64,000 bases of DNA from HKST-UBA178 sp965223815. Lineage in GTDB: Bacteria > Pseudomonadota > Gammaproteobacteria > Chromatiales > Chromatiaceae. Where the stretch lies: assembly GCA_965223815.1 (NCBI GenBank), contig OZ245019.1, positions 3,224,001-3,288,000 on the forward strand. The letters run 5' to 3'. The notes below the pieces were generated by a model. It was given only the letters and a program-made list of their open reading frames with translations, had not been told where the DNA came from and made no database searches. The position numbers and the translations under genes are program-made. Of this stretch, positions 53,829 through 63,059 are shown piece after piece; position 1 is the first letter of the stretch; each line of letters starts with the position of its first letter.

Positions 53829-54993
53829 GAGTTAAACGGCCATATATTTCGAGCAGCTGTACCAAATTCTTTTCTTGAGTATAATTGCTATCAAATAGAT
53901 GCGCCGCATTTGTACCCAACTCTTCCATCAGTTCTTTCGAGCCCCATAGTTTCCTTACCTTGTGTTGAAGATCCCCTATATCACCAGGTTCGAATTTAAA
54001 CCCATTTTTTCCATCGACAATCAATTCGTCCAAGCTTCCAATTCTAGACGCGATTACTGGTGTGCCCGTTGCAAACGCTTCCAACATCACCATTGGAAAA
54101 CCCTCATACCATTCCGAAGGAATTATCTGAAAGGCTGCTTTGCTGACAATGTCTATTACCTCGTCTCGAGAAACAGAGCCCACAAAGCGAACTGGAATAC
54201 CATTCTCCCGACAATAGTTTTCTAAATCCGCTCTTAGTGGCCCATCTCCTAAAATGACCAATGGAATTTCTTTCAAGCTTGACCAGGACTTAACCAGTGT
54301 CGCAACGCCTTTCTCTTGACTCAAACGACCAACATAGACGACGTAATCAGATTTATCGCTCAGTTTGCCGGGTGGATTGGGAAGGAAATTCGGTTTAACC
54401 AGAATCTTATTCGGATCGATACCACCTTCTTCAAATTTCTTCTTGGCAAACTGCGTGAGTGCAATATAGATATCGACATTCTGATAATTTTTTACCAGCC
54501 TATTGTAAGAGATCATGGATGCCAGCGGCAACGTCGCCAATATAGATCCCCTGTAACAACGATGCCTAATCGAGTTGATCAGTCCGCCCTCCAGACAATC
54601 ATTACAAGGCTTATCATTTCGCTGTAGTAGTGCACCTGGGCAAAGAATCCGGAAATTGTGCAAAGTTTGTACGACCGGAACCCCGTTTCTTTTGCATGCG
54701 AGATAAACGCTAGGTGAGAGTAGCGGAAATGTATTGTGGAAGTGAACAATATCGGGCTTATGCTGCTTCAGCAGGTTATCGATCTGAGAATAGCCTCTGG
54801 ATGACCATATCGTATCAATTCCTAAGCGTACTTTTTTGCCTATAGTCGAGTCATCAATGGTGTCATTCTGCACCTCGTGTGTAACGACATCGATGTCACT
54901 CTCTTCGAGCATCCTTCGCTCGTTCGAGAAAACCGCATCTTCACCGCTGGGTGCTGACGACCTATAGAATTCATGTACCAGTAACAGCTTCAC
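53821..54993 (-). CDS. Glycosyltransferase family 4
   Basis: 390 aa, GT-B fold, cytoplasmic face. The start is a GTG at 54993. N-terminal MKLLLVHEFYRSSAPSGEDAVF, mid region DIVHFHNTFPLLSPSVYLACKRNGVPVVQTLHNFRILCPG, and the donor half with VVYVGRLSQEKGVATLVKSW, PLVILGDGPLRADLENYC and the EX7E segment EWYEGFPMVMLEAFATGTPVIAS. It retains a retaining GT4 catalytic pattern; donor and acceptor are unknown. Just 31 bp downstream of the large multidomain gene and overlapping the WecG-type gene by 8 nt. Confidence 0.93.
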   Translation of the reverse strand: MKLLLVHEFYRSSAPSGEDAVFSNERRMLEESDIDVVTHEVQNDTIDDSTIGKKVRLGIDTIWSSRGYSQIDNLLKQHKPDIVHFHNTFPLLSPSVYLACKRNGVPVVQTLHNFRILCPGALLQRNDKPCNDCLEGGLINSIRHRCYRGSILATLPLASMISYNRLVKNYQNVDIYIALTQFAKKKFEEGGIDPNKILVKPNFLPNPPGKLSDKSDYVVYVGRLSQEKGVATLVKSWSSLKEIPLVILGDGPLRADLENYCRENGIPVRFVGSVSRDEVIDIVSKAAFQIIPSEWYEGFPMVMLEAFATGTPVIASRIGSLDELIVDGKNGFKFEPGDIGDLQHKVRKLWGSKELMEELGTNAAHLFDSNYTQEKNLVQLLEIYGRLTHG

Positions 54994-55024
54994 TTTCTAG
55001 TTCTTAGCAAAACCGAATAATGAT

Positions 55025-58000
55025 TTATGAGTGCTCTGCCAACTCAATAGCTGGATATATCTCTTCATAGAGTTGTGTCAAACGCTTCTCTTTCGACTTC
55101 CAGGACAAATTCCTAACCGCATGCTCCTTAGCCTGGTTTGAATGCTTGATCAGTTTGGCTGAATCCGAATAGTAATCCGTCAACGCATCAGCTAGTCGCT
55201 CTACAATCTCATGTCTATCTGTTACAGGTGCCAAATATCCGGTATCGGGTGTTACCATTGCACCAGGTCCACCATAGTCCAAACAAACCACGGGTAAACC
55301 AAGACTTAACGCCTCAATGACTACCATCCCTCCCCCTTCTGTACTAGGAAAAAGAAAAATAGAACTTCTTGCCATATACCGAAGTACTTCGTCCTGCGTA
55401 CACCAATCTTTGAAAACAATTCTCGCCTTCAAACCTCTTTCCACCGCCAAGTGTTGAAGATTCTGTTGTTCTGGGCCTCTGCCAATCATAATGAGATTAG
55501 CATCAGGCATATTTACTGCAGCCTCGGCAAAAGCTTCGATTGCGATATGGGGGCACTTCGTTCTGTGAAATCTACCGACATAAAGCACGTCAAAACCTTC
55601 TTTCTGATTTAGGGCAGCTGGATTCATATTCGTCTCATGGGCGATAGCGCTTTCGACTATGCATTTCTCTCTGAACAGCGATATTGGAAATTGCAACCCG
55701 ATCTCTTTATTGATTACAACAACTCGTTGGCTCCTTATTAGATTTGACCAGTACAATGGATCCACTACTCTCATTGATCTTTGAATTGACAGTCGGACGA
55801 CTTCGTCGAACTTTGCCTTTCTGTGCGGAATCAAGCATTTTGGTATAGGAGGATGGCTACCTATCGGACCCCATATAGATTTAACCGGCATCAGCCCGAC
55901 AAAACTCCATAACCAGTCGTTAACGAATGACACATGATGCGCCAACTGGAAATCTATAGATTTATGCAATTTCCTTGCATGCTTCAGGGCAAAAAACTGC
56001 CAAAGATAGTAGTACGTGCGAACGCCTCTTTGCCCTCTCTTCCAAAAACTAATCCATTTCGGAACGTCAACGTAGATAAAGTTGAGGTTGGTATTCGGGT
56101 TTTCCTTTAGAAATCGCTCTATGGGTTCTCGGTTATTGGCTTTTGTAAAAACCCATGCCTGGTCATTTTCAGCTATGAGTTGAACCCAGTTCCATCCAAC
56201 TCCCGGCTCCGACCCCTTCTCTGGTTCACAAGCGTATGCACTAATACATAAACGCCGCGGTATACGTTGAGTTTTTGTTGAATTAAGTACCGCGCTCAGG
56301 ATGCGGACTAGATAGGATATCTGACTGACCTGCTTCTTTTGATCTCCTAAAGGAGTCGAGCTATCTGTTTCCGCATGACGCAGAATCTCCCCTAGCAGAT
56401 AAAGACAAAAATAATATGGTATATCATCTCTCTCAATGCCGATTCGAATTGCCAGCGAGGCAATAATCTGGTGTTTTAGTATTTTTTCGGACGTTCTTTC
56501 CGCTGCCCATCCTTGTCCATGTTGACATCGAGATCTAACAAAGTGAAATGCATCATTTAGAGCAGGAGCACTTTTCTCAGAATACTCCCAGTCGTAGGCG
56601 AATATTTTTCCAGAGTTACTTATCAGCAAATTCCAAGGTACAAAGTCACCATGAGCATTACCAACTATGAGACTCTTTGTAGAAAAGTACTGCTTAACCG
56701 AATTCACAGCATGTCTAATAGCGGATAAACTGTGTAACAAGTCATCGCAGTTTCCAATTTCTTCCAGTCTTTTTTCTAGTTTTTTCTGTCGTATATACGA
56801 TTCTAATGTGGTTGCTATTTTACTGGCGCCAAGCGTTTTTAATATGAAGTCAGCGTGAATACTCCCCAAACTATTCAGCCGGATTGAGTACTCATTACCG
56901 GGAGCCGTAGTAAACAGATATTCCCACCCCTTATCCTGGCACTCATAGATAATGTCAGGAATTTCGTCATCGAATTGTTTAACAATTTCCCTTAGTGTTT
57001 GGCTCTCATGTCGCAGTAGAGTTTTCGCTAAATCAGACTCTGCTATTTTTACATAAGCCAGTATCTCTCCTGCGAGTGTGGCCTGCGCCGTAATTTTGGA
57101 TCTGGGTCCTCCGTTTCCCATATAGTACGACACTTCTATGCTGTCATTGCCCAAGCATTCCCTAATTATGGTATCTGCCCTCGCCACTGGAAAACGGGCA
57201 TAATTGACGGACGTTGTTTTTCTTGCAACAACAAACCTAGAAAACAGAGGAATGTACTTATAAAAACTAATGGCAGCTTTACCCTTGATGCTCGAAGGTT
57301 GGTACAGCGCATCCAAATGCATACTGGCCACATTTTTATCCAACAATAGCCTTGTTCTTCCATACCGAGGAAACGCTACTCGCTTCCTCATCGAAGGCTT
57401 ATTTAAACGCCTCTGTAGTACGAGAAAGCAAAAGTGTTCTATATCGGCTGTGACCTGCTCGATATGCTGGTTAACGTCTACGATGAAATGTTCACCCCAG
57501 TAAGTGATTTCATTCTCATACCTTTTTGTCTGTGCTTCTATTACGGATACCGTCAGCTCTGGCTTTCTATTATGTATGGTTTGAGGGTCCCCGCTGAGTT
57601 GAATTGTCAAATTGGGATGAGGAACCAAATACGAAAAGAGTCGCATAAGCCAATGCGGTAACTTGAACCCGTATCTGGCAGGGTGTACTAGTATGTCTCC
57701 GAAATACCTTTCACCGACAATAATTGTCGATCTGACTTTTCTGGGGTATATGACTAGCCAATATCCGATAACGAAATCGGCCCAATAGTAAATAAACCTT
57801 ATAAAAGAGAGTATCGAGCCATATCGTGCCTCTTCCGGCGGCTGAGGCGCAGCGTTCGCATTAGAGGACGATGGCTTCATTGGGGAGCTGTTCCCCAGTT
57901 TTGGAAAAAACTTGGGCCTCCAATGAAACCGCCACTGCTTGCGAAATGCTCTTTCCATCTTCTCCCTAATACTCTGGGATACTGTTGTCTTACCGCATCC

Positions 58001-58777
58001 GTCCGGACCCAGCAATACAATGAAAAAACCTGTAGGCTTAAGCACTCGCCTGATCGTTCTCCGTATTGTATAGATCAATCTCGTCCATACTTTTAGCGGA
58101 TGTCTAATCAGAAAACGCCTTTCTATATGCCATTTTGAGGAATTGATCAATTCAGCAAGCTGCTTATATTGTTTTTTTTCCGCGTAACTGACCAATCTTT
58201 CCGTGAGTTTCCGTCCAAATAACTCAACGAGCAGCGCCCTTTCTTGATCTTGAACTCCCGCAACTCCTTCTGCTATATCTTCCCGGATACTTTCAACCGT
58301 AGCATTGCCCTTTAGCGCCCTCTTGACACAGAGATAAAGCGTTTCAGCGGTCCTGGAAACTCTATAATATCCGCAGTAACGATACCTATCCTTGAGTAAT
58401 GACCCGGTGTTTAGATGATATCGCCCGATACCGAGTGGATCGTGAATACAATCAAGCTGAAGATAGCGTGTGGAGCCACTATGTGGTACTGCCAAAACAA
58501 AGTAATAGCCATTGGGCACATCGTAGTAAAGTTCTTGTATAAGAATAGCTCCACTATCCTTGCATACTCTTTCCAAAGACGGTTTTACACTCTGAATAGG
58601 ATCATCGCCTACAACAATATCCACGTCAGAGTGAGTGTCGGGAAGCCCACTGTCACCGGGATGCAATAATGCATAGCAAATATTGCTTTTTTCCAGCTCG
58701 TTAAGTATTTTCAGCAAAATGTCTTGTACTACCTCAGACTCGACTTCAGCCAGACATGATGCAGTTGACTCAGTCAT
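55025..58777 (-). CDS. Multidomain fusion: nucleotidyltransferase-like, P-loop kinase, APH-like and GT4 domains (about 1250 aa)
   Basis: One continuous frame of 1250 codons from an ATG at 58777 (GTG at 58786 is the alternative). Residues about 15-240: a nucleotidyltransferase-like part with ALLHPGDSGLPDTHSDVDIVVG. About 250-460: a P-loop kinase resembling thymidylate-kinase-type proteins, with FFIVLLGPDGCGKTTVSQS and ERYFGDILVHPARYGF. About 465-835: an aminoglycoside-phosphotransferase-like kinase with NAHGDFVPWNLL and YDWEYSEKSAP. About 840-1250: a GT4 glycosyltransferase with ISAYACEPEKGSEPGVGWNW, VLYVGRFHRTKCPHIAIEAF and STEGGGMVVIEALSLGLPVVCLDYGGP. The parts are usually separate proteins in EPS loci. 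A role in phosphorylating and transferring a sugar is inferred. Overlaps the sulfotransferase gene by 8 nt. Confidence 0.87.
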   Translation of the reverse strand: MTESTASCLAEVESEVVQDILLKILNELEKSNICYALLHPGDSGLPDTHSDVDIVVGDDPIQSVKPSLERVCKDSGAILIQELYYDVPNGYYFVLAVPHSGSTRYLQLDCIHDPLGIGRYHLNTGSLLKDRYRYCGYYRVSRTAETLYLCVKRALKGNATVESIREDIAEGVAGVQDQERALLVELFGRKLTERLVSYAEKKQYKQLAELINSSKWHIERRFLIRHPLKVWTRLIYTIRRTIRRVLKPTGFFIVLLGPDGCGKTTVSQSIREKMERAFRKQWRFHWRPKFFPKLGNSSPMKPSSSNANAAPQPPEEARYGSILSFIRFIYYWADFVIGYWLVIYPRKVRSTIIVGERYFGDILVHPARYGFKLPHWLMRLFSYLVPHPNLTIQLSGDPQTIHNRKPELTVSVIEAQTKRYENEITYWGEHFIVDVNQHIEQVTADIEHFCFLVLQRRLNKPSMRKRVAFPRYGRTRLLLDKNVASMHLDALYQPSSIKGKAAISFYKYIPLFSRFVVARKTTSVNYARFPVARADTIIRECLGNDSIEVSYYMGNGGPRSKITAQATLAGEILAYVKIAESDLAKTLLRHESQTLREIVKQFDDEIPDIIYECQDKGWEYLFTTAPGNEYSIRLNSLGSIHADFILKTLGASKIATTLESYIRQKKLEKRLEEIGNCDDLLHSLSAIRHAVNSVKQYFSTKSLIVGNAHGDFVPWNLLISNSGKIFAYDWEYSEKSAPALNDAFHFVRSRCQHGQGWAAERTSEKILKHQIIASLAIRIGIERDDIPYYFCLYLLGEILRHAETDSSTPLGDQKKQVSQISYLVRILSAVLNSTKTQRIPRRLCISAYACEPEKGSEPGVGWNWVQLIAENDQAWVFTKANNREPIERFLKENPNTNLNFIYVDVPKWISFWKRGQRGVRTYYYLWQFFALKHARKLHKSIDFQLAHHVSFVNDWLWSFVGLMPVKSIWGPIGSHPPIPKCLIPHRKAKFDEVVRLSIQRSMRVVDPLYWSNLIRSQRVVVINKEIGLQFPISLFREKCIVESAIAHETNMNPAALNQKEGFDVLYVGRFHRTKCPHIAIEAFAEAAVNMPDANLIMIGRGPEQQNLQHLAVERGLKARIVFKDWCTQDEVLRYMARSSIFLFPSTEGGGMVVIEALSLGLPVVCLDYGGPGAMVTPDTGYLAPVTDRHEIVERLADALTDYYSDSAKLIKHSNQAKEHAVRNLSWKSKEKRLTQLYEEIYPAIELAEHS

Positions 58778-59558
58778 CCTTGACACTTTCCCAGTTAGTC
58801 ATTTTTTCACCGATAGCAGCCTTTTCTTCCAGTTCTCCGTACAAATTTGTCAGGGAATATTTGAAGAGTGAATCCAAGGCCGAATAGATAATGTTATGGC
58901 TTTTTGAAGGAAATTTCGCCAACTCCTTCTCCCGGTAAACCGTGGTATATGGTAGTTTCAGATCATACTTCAAAAAATCCCCCACTATCCTTTTCGCATA
59001 CTTATGATTACTATTGAAGCTATCAATATTCACCAATAAAGATCTATCTGAATGCTTATTTCGAAACTCCAGAATCGCGCGATTATAGCGGAGCCATGCA
59101 GTGGCAGGCAGCCAGGGAAAAATCTTTATTCTCCTATCCGTTCCACGTCGCCGAAGAGAGTCGATTACAGAAAATGGATTGCGGAAAAGAAAGACGAATT
59201 TACAGTCTGGTACTTGCTCAGCCCAAAATTCTAGGAACAAGGATGTTCTAGGATCTTTCCATCCCACAAACTTTGATGAATTAGCCTTGTCTTCAAGTAT
59301 TTCCCGAGCTTCGCTTATCCTACGCTCCGAAATCCTTAGAGCATCCGTAGGTGAATACATATGACACCCATTATCTCTTAATATGGAATCGTGTAATTCC
59401 ACTAAACCAGTATCTTCAAAATGTCCGCGGGTATTTCCCCGCATCGCACCTACCAGACTTTTTCCCATGCTAATTCCGCATGCATGAAAATAGCTTGCCA
59501 TCAAGGAAGTGCCTGATCGGTGCATACCAGTAAGACAAACAATCATCGACTTATTCAT
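58770..59558 (-). CDS. Sulfotransferase family protein
   Basis: 262 aa, cytoplasmic. The N-terminal loop VCLTGMHRSGTSLMASYFHACG is the 5'-phosphosulfate-binding loop of PAPS-dependent sulfotransferases, and FVFLFRNPFSVIDSLRRRG is the 3'-phosphate-binding (R...S) segment. WKDPRTSLFLEFW is also typical. It would move a sulfate from PAPS to the glycan, or to another acceptor in this locus. No PAPS-making genes are in the window. It overlaps the O-antigen-polymerase-type gene by 4 nt (ATGA). Confidence 0.9.
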   Translation of the reverse strand: MNKSMIVCLTGMHRSGTSLMASYFHACGISMGKSLVGAMRGNTRGHFEDTGLVELHDSILRDNGCHMYSPTDALRISERRISEAREILEDKANSSKFVGWKDPRTSLFLEFWAEQVPDCKFVFLFRNPFSVIDSLRRRGTDRRIKIFPWLPATAWLRYNRAILEFRNKHSDRSLLVNIDSFNSNHKYAKRIVGDFLKYDLKLPYTTVYREKELAKFPSKSHNIIYSALDSLFKYSLTNLYGELEEKAAIGEKMTNWESVKDD

Positions 59559-60922
59559 CTCTTTAGGATACTAGGTTGGCCGTGTTGTTGTTTTTGATTC
59601 TTGGTGCTTGATAATGTCGCAGTATACGCATAGCCAATAATGCAGAGCAGCAGCATAAACGCGTGATCGTGCATAGAAATCCCGGAACTTGTAGCGGCTC
59701 TTATTGCTAGCACTACAGTAATCGCGCAAAATTCCGCATGGATACTTCTTTGCGACTGGTCGCGAATCCATGTGCGTCTCTTTACAGTCAACATCATCAT
59801 ACGATTTAACAATAAGATAATGGCGATAACCCATGGTATCGCGCCAAAAACGCCCACACCTACGATCACGTCGAAAAATGCACCGTGCAAGGTAGATGCT
59901 GCACTAGAGCCAGTACCGAGTATTTCGGTTCGTGCTGCTGCAGCAAACCCATGTCCAGTCCATGGCGACTGTTGAAACATTTCCCAAGCCGCATTCCAGC
60001 CGTGTGTTCGACCTGATAAGGAGGTCATCAATTCGACTGATTGTCCCCTTTGTAGATAGTCAGAAACCATTTCCGCACCGGAAGTAAATAGCATTACTAT
60101 AGAGCCTAGAATCACTAGAGAAGCTGCTATTAGTCGCTTATTGTCAAAATACAAGTAAGTTATCAATCCCAATAGCATTCCAGCAGTCGCGGTTCGGGAT
60201 TGTGCAAATATCAATGTAGCAACGGAGATCAGGAAAAAAATAATTGCCAGATACTTCCTGAGCCGACTTGGAGATCTAATGAATACGGCGAGATTATGTA
60301 TGACTAGTTGAACACAAATAAAGCCCACTGTATTAGGGTTCAAAATTGGCGTGTGACCTTGAATAAAATATGGAATAACTCCGCGTGACGGACGAAATGC
60401 CTCTGCAGGCGAAATAAAAGCCCCCACAACAACAAAAACTAGCATTATCGTGTTATAGATCATCAACCAGCGATAGGCAGTCAAAGGGCCGTTTACAGAT
60501 CGCGATGCTGCTAGAATACCTATCATCGCAAGCACATCTATATTAATCTCGATAGACTTCCACATTGAGTAAAATGCATTTTCAGGTACTAGCAACGAAG
60601 ATAGAAAGGCTACTATTCCATAAATGAAAAGCATAATTATGGGCGTATTAACCGAGAAGACTAGGTTTTGGACATTCCTGAATAGCCCATGAATAGCGAA
60701 TAATCCTGCCCCTGCTACAAGCACAATTCGGTAAATGTTTGCTGTATTTCCGAGTGTTCCTGGTTGTAAGTTGGTATCGAATTTATACCAAATTACGATG
60801 CTGAAAATCATGGCAATCCAGGCATAATAATTCGCAGAAAACATACTATTCTGGCGCGTGTTTTTTCTTTCCAATCCTATGCCTAGTGCCGAATTATCAG
60901 CCGCTTTTTTTGCTTTACTCAT
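59555..60922 (-). CDS. O-antigen polymerase/ligase-type membrane protein (Wzy/WaaL family)
   Basis: 455 aa with about 11-12 hydrophobic segments and a large outer loop before the last helices (residues about 300-370). This loop holds GRTHGWNAAWEMFQQSPWTGHGFAAAARTEILG, the W/G-rich pattern of the Wzy_C/O-antigen ligase domain. It polymerises or ligates lipid-linked glycan repeats on the periplasmic side. Whether it is a polymerase or a ligase cannot be told. N-terminal 30 residues are polar and probably cytoplasmic. Directly overlapping the sulfotransferase gene, with the flippase and methyltransferase genes upstream. Confidence 0.88.
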   Translation of the reverse strand: MSKAKKAADNSALGIGLERKNTRQNSMFSANYYAWIAMIFSIVIWYKFDTNLQPGTLGNTANIYRIVLVAGAGLFAIHGLFRNVQNLVFSVNTPIIMLFIYGIVAFLSSLLVPENAFYSMWKSIEINIDVLAMIGILAASRSVNGPLTAYRWLMIYNTIMLVFVVVGAFISPAEAFRPSRGVIPYFIQGHTPILNPNTVGFICVQLVIHNLAVFIRSPSRLRKYLAIIFFLISVATLIFAQSRTATAGMLLGLITYLYFDNKRLIAASLVILGSIVMLFTSGAEMVSDYLQRGQSVELMTSLSGRTHGWNAAWEMFQQSPWTGHGFAAAARTEILGTGSSAASTLHGAFFDVIVGVGVFGAIPWVIAIILLLNRMMMLTVKRRTWIRDQSQRSIHAEFCAITVVLAIRAATSSGISMHDHAFMLLLCIIGYAYTATLSSTKNQKQQHGQPSILKR

Positions 60923-60983
60923 AGCATCTTAGCACCGGGTTCCGGTATTCAGGAAATGACTAATGCGTAGCTAGTATCTAGCT

Positions 60984-61655
60984 CTAGGAGTTAGTCTTAG
61001 CTTTTGCAACAACAATTAGTGTACCCGCAAGCACAGGAAATATTCTGTATAGATAAGAACCAAAAAAGTACTTTATCTTATTAAGAGTTGTATATGGGGG
61101 TTCTGTATAAGCGCCATACATTTCGATAACATGAAAGCCATGTCGGTCAAAAAGATGTAGTAGTGTTTCTGGAGAAAAAAAGCAAACGTGTTCAAAATGC
61201 TCCCTAAAATTCCCGGTCCAGCGACGTAATTGATAGTTCAATCCAAAAGCGTTATTGGTGGAAATGATCACTTTGCCATCTTTATCCAATAATCCCATTA
61301 TTCCATCTAGCATAGACCCAGGTCGAGTGATATGTTCGAGTAAATCTCCAGCTAAGACTATGTCAAATGTTTCATTGATGTTCACTTTATCTAGTTGCTC
61401 TACATTTCCAAAATACAAGTTTCTAAATCCTAAAGATTTCATTAAATCCAAACTTTTCTTATCGATATCTACTCCGTGCAAACTCCCTACCACACCAGCC
61501 AACTTATCGTGTAGTAAACTTCCTCGTTCGATCCTCGCTTGAATATATCTTCCAGAACTACACCCAAGATGAAGTACCTTTTTATTGGCGCAAGCTGTAA
61601 GCAAATAGTCCAATCTACTCGTGTAACCTGAAAGTGTAATTTCCGCTGTGGCCAT
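60984..61655 (-). CDS. SAM-dependent methyltransferase
   Basis: 223 aa, class I fold. Motif I VLHLGCSSGRYIQARIERGS, acidic motif II in VHGVDIDKKSLDLMKSLGF, and FDIVLAGDLLEHITRPGSMLDGI near residue 115, as in Methyltransf_23/11 families. The C-terminus is hydrophobic-aromatic (YFFGSYLYRIFPVLAGTLIVVA). It may methylate a sugar or lipid carrier in this locus; the substrate is unknown. The ATG at 61655 has GGGAA about 7 nt upstream. Flanked by the polymerase and flippase genes. Confidence 0.87.
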   Translation of the reverse strand: MATAEITLSGYTSRLDYLLTACANKKVLHLGCSSGRYIQARIERGSLLHDKLAGVVGSLHGVDIDKKSLDLMKSLGFRNLYFGNVEQLDKVNINETFDIVLAGDLLEHITRPGSMLDGIMGLLDKDGKVIISTNNAFGLNYQLRRWTGNFREHFEHVCFFSPETLLHLFDRHGFHVIEMYGAYTEPPYTTLNKIKYFFGSYLYRIFPVLAGTLIVVAKAKTNS

Positions 61656-61727
61656 TGTCGTTCCCTTTTTTAAATTAACTTCGCCTATAGTAACCAGGCA
61701 ATATTAATCGGTAAGCTATTTTCCGTA

Positions 61728-63059
61728 TCACCTTTTGTGGTACGAGTACAAGTACAGAACTGTTATAACTATTTGCGTGATGAGTAATGACACCATCGCT
61801 CCATGCAAACCCCCGAATAGAATCAATGGATACGTGATTGTTAATGCTGTTATCGTACCCATTAAAGTTCCCAAGAATATTTTTTTTGTCAGTTTTAGCA
61901 CACGCAGTCCAATACCTGCTGGCCTCTGAAAATATCCAATAAAGAAAAATAATGACCAGGCTACAACAAGCCAGCCATAACCGGAATACTCGTATCCGTA
62001 TATAAGTTCTAACCAGTGCTCTGGAAAAACTGAGGCCAGAAGGGCTATTATCCCGGTAACCATACCGCCTGCGAATGTCAATTTCTGCAGATAAAGTGTT
62101 AGTCCTCGCTTTCCTAGGGAGGATAAAATTTGAGAGGCTCGGGGAGTAGCAAAGTTATCGAGTGCAAGAAAAAAAATGCTCACAATACCAACTATATTCC
62201 GAGCAGCTGCCATAGCACCAACGGCTGTCACGGACAGGAAAATACCGGTGGCATAGATAACCAACTGCGTACCCAACCAGTAAACGACATTTTTAGCTAG
62301 TAGCCAGTTTCCAATTTCCCAATGAGATCGAAATGTAATTGACCATTTTTCATGACGTTGGTCATTAGCATCTAACAAGCCTCTCGATCTAACGAAGCCA
62401 TGAGTAGCTGCAAGGTATGACGTAAACGCCATCAAATAAAGGCACGACTCTACTGTGATGCCATAGCTGTATTCAAACCAAACTATTAGGGCGACCTGCA
62501 GCCCATAGCTTAGACAATCGTTTGCCAACGCCTCGCTAGGTTTTTGCAGACTGAAAAAAAGTTTGCGATAGTATTCCTGTAAAACGAAACCGGAAGCTGC
62601 GCAACTCAATGGAACCGCGTATCTCGTGGCATCAGAGCGATCGATTGCAACCTCAGCCAATGAGCCAATCAAAAATATGATGAAAAAAGTTAGGAGTGTA
62701 AATATATACTGGTGATTGGCAGCCGATTTATAGTAAGGATCAGATTCTTCCCGCTGCCCTTTTTGCGGCCCAATAACCAATAGTGGTGTAGTAAGTAATG
62801 CATTATGGATGTTGGAAATAAACAGAATCACACCATAGAGAAGTACAAATAGACCATATGATTCCATTCCCAGGAATCTAGCCAGGAAAAGACCGGTAAC
62901 AAAATTGACGCCACTGACCAGTGTTTGATCAATTAGTGCAATGCTAATGATTTTCTTACCCAACTGTTTCTGTTCTCGAATAGTTGCATCACGTGTACTT
63001 CTGCTAGTTGATTGAAGAAATCCGCTCAATAATAAATCTTCTGAACTCAGTGGCGACAC
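61728..63059 (-). CDS. Polysaccharide flippase (Wzx/MATE-like)
   Basis: 443 aa, about 12-14 membrane segments, matching Wzx/PST-type lipid-linked oligosaccharide flippases. The core begins SIALIDQTLVSGVNFVTGLFLARFLGMESYGLFVLLYGVILF, a typical first helix and cytoplasmic signature, and includes MVTGIIALLASVFPEHWLELIYGYEYSGYGWLVVAWSLFFFIGY. It would carry the lipid-linked repeat across the inner membrane. The start is a GTG at 63059 with AAAAGG 8 nt upstream; it overlaps the stop of the upstream glycoside-hydrolase-like gene by 56 nt, an unusually long overlap that may mean a later start. Confidence 0.85.
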   Translation of the reverse strand: MSPLSSEDLLLSGFLQSTSRSTRDATIREQKQLGKKIISIALIDQTLVSGVNFVTGLFLARFLGMESYGLFVLLYGVILFISNIHNALLTTPLLVIGPQKGQREESDPYYKSAANHQYIFTLLTFFIIFLIGSLAEVAIDRSDATRYAVPLSCAASGFVLQEYYRKLFFSLQKPSEALANDCLSYGLQVALIVWFEYSYGITVESCLYLMAFTSYLAATHGFVRSRGLLDANDQRHEKWSITFRSHWEIGNWLLAKNVVYWLGTQLVIYATGIFLSVTAVGAMAAARNIVGIVSIFFLALDNFATPRASQILSSLGKRGLTLYLQKLTFAGGMVTGIIALLASVFPEHWLELIYGYEYSGYGWLVVAWSLFFFIGYFQRPAGIGLRVLKLTKKIFLGTLMGTITALTITYPLILFGGLHGAMVSLLITQIVITVLYLYSYHKR

